From NCBI GenBank assembly GCA_030150265.1, contig JASLGG010000020.1, positions 1-64,000 on the forward strand: a stretch of DNA of 64,000 nucleotides, in the 5' to 3' direction. Position 1 is the first letter of the stretch. Every line of letters starts with the position of its first letter. Positions 58,802 to 64,000 of the stretch are shown one piece after another. Position numbers and translations under genes: made by a program. A model generated the notes under the pieces. That model was not told the origin of the DNA. It saw nothing but the letters and a program-made list of their open reading frames with translations, and made no database searches. Source of the stretch: Protaetiibacter sp. (GTDB lineage: Bacteria > Actinomycetota > Actinomycetes > Actinomycetales > Microbacteriaceae).

Positions 58802-59992
58802 TCAGCGCAGCAGATCGAGGATCGCGTCCGCGACCTCGCGCTTGGTGCCGCTCGCCTGGGCCACTATATCGCCGGCTCTCGACAGCATGACGACCGCGTT
58901 GCCCTCGGTTGCGAAGCCCTCGCGCCAGCCGACCCTGTTGACGACCAGATAGTCGCATCCCTTGCGCGCGATCTTCGCCCGGCCGAGCGCGAGGAGCGCC
59001 TCGTCGTCGGGTTCCGTCTCCGCCGCGAACCCCACCACGACCCGGCTCCCGGGGCTCGACGCCGCGAGCTCGGCCAGGATGTCGGGGTTGCGCACCAGGC
59101 GCAGCACGAGCTCGTCGCCCTGCTGCTCCTTCTTGATCTTCGCCTCCGCGACCTCCGCCGGGCGGTAGTCGGCCACCGCCGCCGCCATGACGACCGCATC
59201 CGCGTTCGCGGCCGCCTCGAGCGTCACGGAGCGGAGCTCCTCGGCCGAGCCCGCCTCGCGCAGCTCGACGCCGTGCGGCGCGGGCACCTCGAGATGCGCC
59301 GCGACGAGGACGACCTCGGCGCCGCGGTCGCGCGCCGCCTCCGCGAGGGACACCCCCTGGCGACCGCTCGAGCGGTTGCCGAGGAAGCGCACGGGATCGA
59401 GCGGCTCGCGGGTGCCGCCGGCCGTCACGACGATGCGCCGGCCCGCGAGGTCGCGCGGCCGGAGCGCCGCGAGGGCGGCGTCGACGATCTCGGCGGGCTC
59501 CGCCATGCGTCCCGGACCGCTGTCGGAGCCGGTGAGCTGGCCGGATGCGGGGCCCACCACGTGCACGCCGCGCGCCCGCAACGTCGCCACGTTGTCGCGT
59601 GTCGCCGGGTTCTGCCACATCTCGGTGTGCATCGCGGGCGCGACCACGAGCGGCGCCGTCGAGGCGAGGATGGTGGTGCCGAGCAGGTCGTCGGCGAGCC
59701 CCGCCGCGAGCTTCGCGAGCGTGTTGGCCGTCGCCGGGGCGACCACGACGAGGTCGGCCGACTGCCCGAGCGCCACATGGCGCACCTCCGCAACCCCGTC
59801 GAAGAGCTGGGTCTCGACCGGGTTGCGGCTGATGGCCTCGAGGGTCGGGCGACCCACGAAACGCAGGGCGGCATCCGTCGCGACGACGTGCACCTCGTGC
59901 CCGCGGAGCACGAGCTCGCGCACGACGCCGACCGCCTTGTAGGCGGCGATGCCGCCCGAGACGCCGACGACGACGCGCAGGGAGGGGCTCAT
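58802..59992 (-). CDS. coaBC: bifunctional phosphopantothenoylcysteine decarboxylase/synthetase
   Basis: CoaBC joins cysteine to 4'-phosphopantothenate (CoaB) and decarboxylates the product (CoaC) in coenzyme A synthesis. The protein is 396 aa. The flavin-binding CoaC half (1-185) starts with VVVGVSGGIAAYKA and has PAMHTEMWQNPATRDN near 118 and the active-site cysteine region replaced by the family variant near 155. The CoaB half begins VVTAGGTREPLDPVRFLGN near 190 and holds the KIKKEQQ and FAAETE segments. With coaE at 22 kb, two steps of CoA synthesis are in this window. It follows rpoZ after a repeat. Confidence 0.94.
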   Translation of the reverse strand: MSPSLRVVVGVSGGIAAYKAVGVVRELVLRGHEVHVVATDAALRFVGRPTLEAISRNPVETQLFDGVAEVRHVALGQSADLVVVAPATANTLAKLAAGLADDLLGTTILASTAPLVVAPAMHTEMWQNPATRDNVATLRARGVHVVGPASGQLTGSDSGPGRMAEPAEIVDAALAALRPRDLAGRRIVVTAGGTREPLDPVRFLGNRSSGRQGVSLAEAARDRGAEVVLVAAHLEVPAPHGVELREAGSAEELRSVTLEAAANADAVVMAAAVADYRPAEVAEAKIKKEQQGDELVLRLVRNPDILAELAASSPGSRVVVGFAAETEPDDEALLALGRAKIARKGCDYLVVNRVGWREGFATEGNAVVMLSRAGDIVAQASGTKREVADAILDLLR

Positions 59993-60006
59993 CGGCGCAC
60001 GTGGCT

Positions 60007-60073
60007 GGTCTCGAGACGCGTCGCTGCGCAGCGCTCCGGAGCCAGCGGCGGCATCGGGCTACTCGGCGAGCGG
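60007..60073. repeat. short interspersed repeat, diverged copy 3
   Basis: Starts GGTCTCGAGACGCG and ends GGCTACTCGGCGAGCGG, matching the ends of copies 1 and 2 with a few changes, but with a longer, different centre (GTCGCTGCGCAGCG). It overlaps the last codons of rpoZ, including its TAG stop at 60061-60059. Confidence 0.5.
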
Positions 60074-60313
60074 CGTGAGGACGAGCTTGTCCTCGTTGAT
60101 CTCGTGGAGGGCGACCGAGAGCGGCTTGTCGTCGATCGTCGAGTCGACGAGCGGGCCGACGTTGTCGAAGAGCGAGCCCTCGTGCAGGTCGGCGTAGTAG
60201 TCGTTGATCTGACGCGCGCGCTTCGCGGCGAAGATCACCAGCTGGTACTTCGAGTCCACCTTGGACAGCAGCTCGTCGATGGGCGGGTCGATGATGCCCT
60301 TGTTGTCGGCCAT
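60059..60313 (-). CDS. rpoZ: RNA polymerase omega subunit
   Basis: Omega assists assembly and stability of RNA polymerase through contacts with beta-prime. The protein is 84 aa from ATG 60313, with GGAGAG about six bases upstream. The omega fold segment LLSKVDSKYQLVIFAAKRARQINDYY lies near residues 15-40, with the actinobacterial extension VDSTIDDKPLSVALHEINEDKL. It follows the mIHF-guanylate kinase gene by 11 bases, matching the conserved gmk-rpoZ pair. The final LTPLAE and stop fall in a sequence resembling the interspersed repeat. Confidence 0.96.
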   Translation of the reverse strand: MADNKGIIDPPIDELLSKVDSKYQLVIFAAKRARQINDYYADLHEGSLFDNVGPLVDSTIDDKPLSVALHEINEDKLVLTPLAE

Positions 60314-60324
60314 TCCGGCTCTCC

Positions 60325-61230
60325 TCACGATCTCGTGCGCGCGGAAGGCGTTCCGGGCACTGCCAGCAATTCTACGACCTCCTGAGCGGCGAGGCCGACG
60401 TCGTTGTTCACGACCTTCACGTCGAACTCGTCCTGCGCGGCGAGCTCGACCTTCGCGGTCTCGAGCCGACGCGCCTGCTCGGCCGCATCCTCGGTGCCGC
60501 GGCCGGTGAGCCGGCGCACGAGCTCCTCCCAGCTCGGGGGCAGCAGGAAGACGAGCAGCGCCTCCGGCATCGCGCGCCGCACCGAGCGGGCGCCCTGCAG
60601 GTCGATCTCGAGCAGCACGCTGCGCCCGGAGGCGAGCGCCGCCTCGATCGGCGGCCGCGGCGTGCCGTAGCGGGAGGCGTTGTGCACGGTCGCGTACTCG
60701 AGGAACTCGCCGCGCTCGATCATCCGGTCGAACTGCTCGTCGCTCACGAAGTAGTAGTGCACGCCGTCGATCTCGCCGGGGCGGGGCGGCCGCGTCGTCG
60801 CCGAGACGCTCAGCAGCACCTCGGGGTAGTTCTCGCGGATGTACGCCGACACCGTGCCCTTGCCGACCGCGGTCGGTCCCGCGAGCACCACCAGGCGGCT
60901 GCGGGTGCGCGCCGGGTGTCGCGCCTCGAGCCAGGCGCGCAGCTTCTCGCGCTGGCGGGCTCCGAGGCCGCCGACGCGCTTGGCGTCCGCGATCGCGAGC
61001 TCCTCCATGATGCGGGCGACCCGCGTCGGGCCGATCCCGGGCAGGCTCGTGAGGAGCTCGCGCACCCGGAGGGTGCCCTCCGCGCTCGAGGGGTCGGCCC
61101 ATGCCGCCTCCGCCACCTCGAGCGCGTCGCGCTCGCGCCGATGCACGGCGTCCTTCACGGCGGCGCGGGCACGGCGCGCCGCGACCGCGGCGCGCCCGGC
61201 CGCGATCCGGTCGACCTCGGGCATCGTCAT
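60325..61230 (-). CDS. gmk: mIHF-guanylate kinase fusion
   Basis: One 301-aa reading frame joins two proteins normally encoded by adjacent genes. Residues 1 to about 105 resemble actinobacterial integration host factor (mIHF), with an N-terminal basic helix (AAVAARRARAAVKDAVHRRE) and the helix-two-turn-helix LPGIGPTRVARIMEELAI at 63-80. Residues from about 112 are guanylate kinase, which makes GDP from GMP: P-loop GPTAVGKGT at 118-126, GMP-binding SATTRPPRPGEIDGVHYYFV and LLEIDLQGARSVR. There is no stop or good internal start between them. ATG 61230 overlaps the pyrF stop. The pyrF-mihF-gmk-rpoZ order explains how the fusion arose. Confidence 0.92.
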   Translation of the reverse strand: MTMPEVDRIAAGRAAVAARRARAAVKDAVHRRERDALEVAEAAWADPSSAEGTLRVRELLTSLPGIGPTRVARIMEELAIADAKRVGGLGARQREKLRAWLEARHPARTRSRLVVLAGPTAVGKGTVSAYIRENYPEVLLSVSATTRPPRPGEIDGVHYYFVSDEQFDRMIERGEFLEYATVHNASRYGTPRPPIEAALASGRSVLLEIDLQGARSVRRAMPEALLVFLLPPSWEELVRRLTGRGTEDAAEQARRLETAKVELAAQDEFDVKVVNNDVGLAAQEVVELLAVPGTPSARTRS

Positions 61231-62062
61231 CTCGGCCACGATGCCACCTCCGCGACGGCGGCGTCGATCGCCGCTCCGAGCGCATCCGGTCCCGCGGCGA
61301 GCACCGAGCGCGAGACGTTGGGCAGCACCTGCCGGAGGACCGTGCCGAACAGCCGGGGCCCGTCGCCGAGCTCGGCACCCTGCGCGCCGAAGCCCGGCGC
61401 CAGGATGAGCGCGCGCTCGAGCGACGCGTCGTCGAGGCCCAGCGCGTGACGATCGGCCGTGGCCCCCACGACGAGCCCGACCGCGCCGAGCGGGTCGCCG
61501 GCAGCCGCGTTGAGCCGCTGCACCTCGCGCGCGACCCGCAGCGCCACCGTCTCCCCCTCGGCCGCACGTGCGCCCTGCAGCGCCGCGGCCTCGGGATTGC
61601 TCGTGGCGGCGAGCACGAACAGGCCCTTCCCGGCGTCCATCGCGTGTGCGGCGGTCGCGAGCAGCGACTCCGGACCGAGGAACGGGTTCACCGTCAGAGC
61701 GTCGGCCTCGAGCGGCGAGCCGGGTGTCAGCCAGGCGGCCGCATAGCCGTCCATGGTCGAGCCGATGTCGCCGCGCTTGGCGTCCGCGATCGTGAGGAGG
61801 CCGCCCGCACGCGCCGCGGCGAGCACCTCCTCGAGCGCCGCGAAGCCCGCGGCGCCGAAACGCTCGAAGAACGCCACCTGAGGCTTCACGACCCCGACAC
61901 GCGCAGCCGCCGCGTCGATGGCCCGCAATCCGAACTCCCGCACGCCCGCCGCGTCGTCGTCGAGACCCCACGCGGCCAGCAGGTGCGGATGCGGATCGAT
62001 GCCGACGCAGAGCGGCCCGCGCGCGGCCACCGCCTCCGCGAGGCGACCCCCGAAGCCCGTCG

Positions 62063-62066
<4 letters not shown>
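61227..62066 (-). CDS. pyrF: orotidine-5'-phosphate decarboxylase (type 2)
   Basis: PyrF decarboxylates OMP to UMP, the last step of pyrimidine synthesis. The protein is 279 aa from ATG 62066, the longer type 2 form found in actinobacteria. CVGIDPHPHLLAAWG near residue 20, the catalytic ADAKRGDIGSTMDGYA near 93 and the C-terminal APGFGAQGAE phosphate-gripping region are intact. It overlaps carB upstream and the mIHF-gmk gene downstream by four bases each, so carB, pyrF and gmk (pyrimidine and purine nucleotide steps) are co-translated. Confidence 0.96.

Positions 62067-64000
<1,934 letters not shown>

Noticed and set aside
61231..61971. Longer frame extending mIHF-gmk through pyrF
   Set aside because: This part is an out-of-frame shadow of pyrF; ATG 61230 overlapping the pyrF stop is the natural start.

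Overview
The window is about 64 kb of very GC-rich (roughly 70% by eye) actinobacterial chromosome. RbpA, WhiA, an HGxxPAAW protein beside trpC, OpcA beside zwf, a helicase-dead type PriA and the order carB-pyrF-mihF-gmk-rpoZ-coaBC-metK-priA-fmt-rsmB-rpe all point to Actinobacteria, and the overall layout fits Microbacteriaceae best; the genus cannot be named from the sequence. Nearly everything is core metabolism or information processing. I see no phage, insertion sequence, CRISPR array or rRNA. There is one tRNA (Leu, CAA). Coding density is extreme: no gap exceeds about 200 bases.

Layout. 0.2-8.4 kb (+): the pentose phosphate run tkt-tal-pgi-zwf-opcA-pgl. 8.4-12.9 kb (-): gap-pgk-tpiA, secG, rbpA and sodA. 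12.9-21.7 kb (-): uvrB, uvrA-uvrC-rapZ-whiA. 21.8-25.4 kb: coaE, a GNAT protein, a divergent DUF4126 membrane protein and rpsA. 25.5-28.9 kb (-): a three-gene overlapping unit (DUF885, DUF4166, TIGR01777 epimerase) of unknown job. 28.9-34.6 kb: HPr, polA, a thioesterase, an ANTAR response regulator, tRNA-Leu and pyk. 34.7-42 kb (-): gltBD and lgt. 42-52.1 kb (-): an interleaved his/trp block (hisE, hisG-hisF-hisI-trpE-Trp membrane protein; HGxxPAAW-trpC-trpB-trpA), broken in the middle by a two-component system and a divergent DUF4352 lipoprotein. 52.1-64 kb (-): FKBP, then carB (cut by the right edge) through rpe.

Regulation is the most informative layer. Twelve genes show a TAnnnT -10 hexamer ending 6 or 7 bases before an ATG or GTG, the signature of leaderless transcripts. 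At uvrA, uvrB and polA the hexamer is preceded by a TGTCGGKG element at exactly 8 bases, which matches the RecA-independent (PafBC-type) DNA-damage promoter known from mycobacteria. This ties the three separately placed repair genes into one probable regulon.

Other points: mIHF and guanylate kinase are one continuous protein; a short interspersed repeat occurs three times and supplies the stop codon of coaE; PriA lacks a Walker A motif and PolA lacks the expected proofreading residues. No clearly undescribed multi-gene system stands out. The best candidates for new biology are the two-component/lipoprotein module inside the trp locus and the DUF885-DUF4166-epimerase unit.
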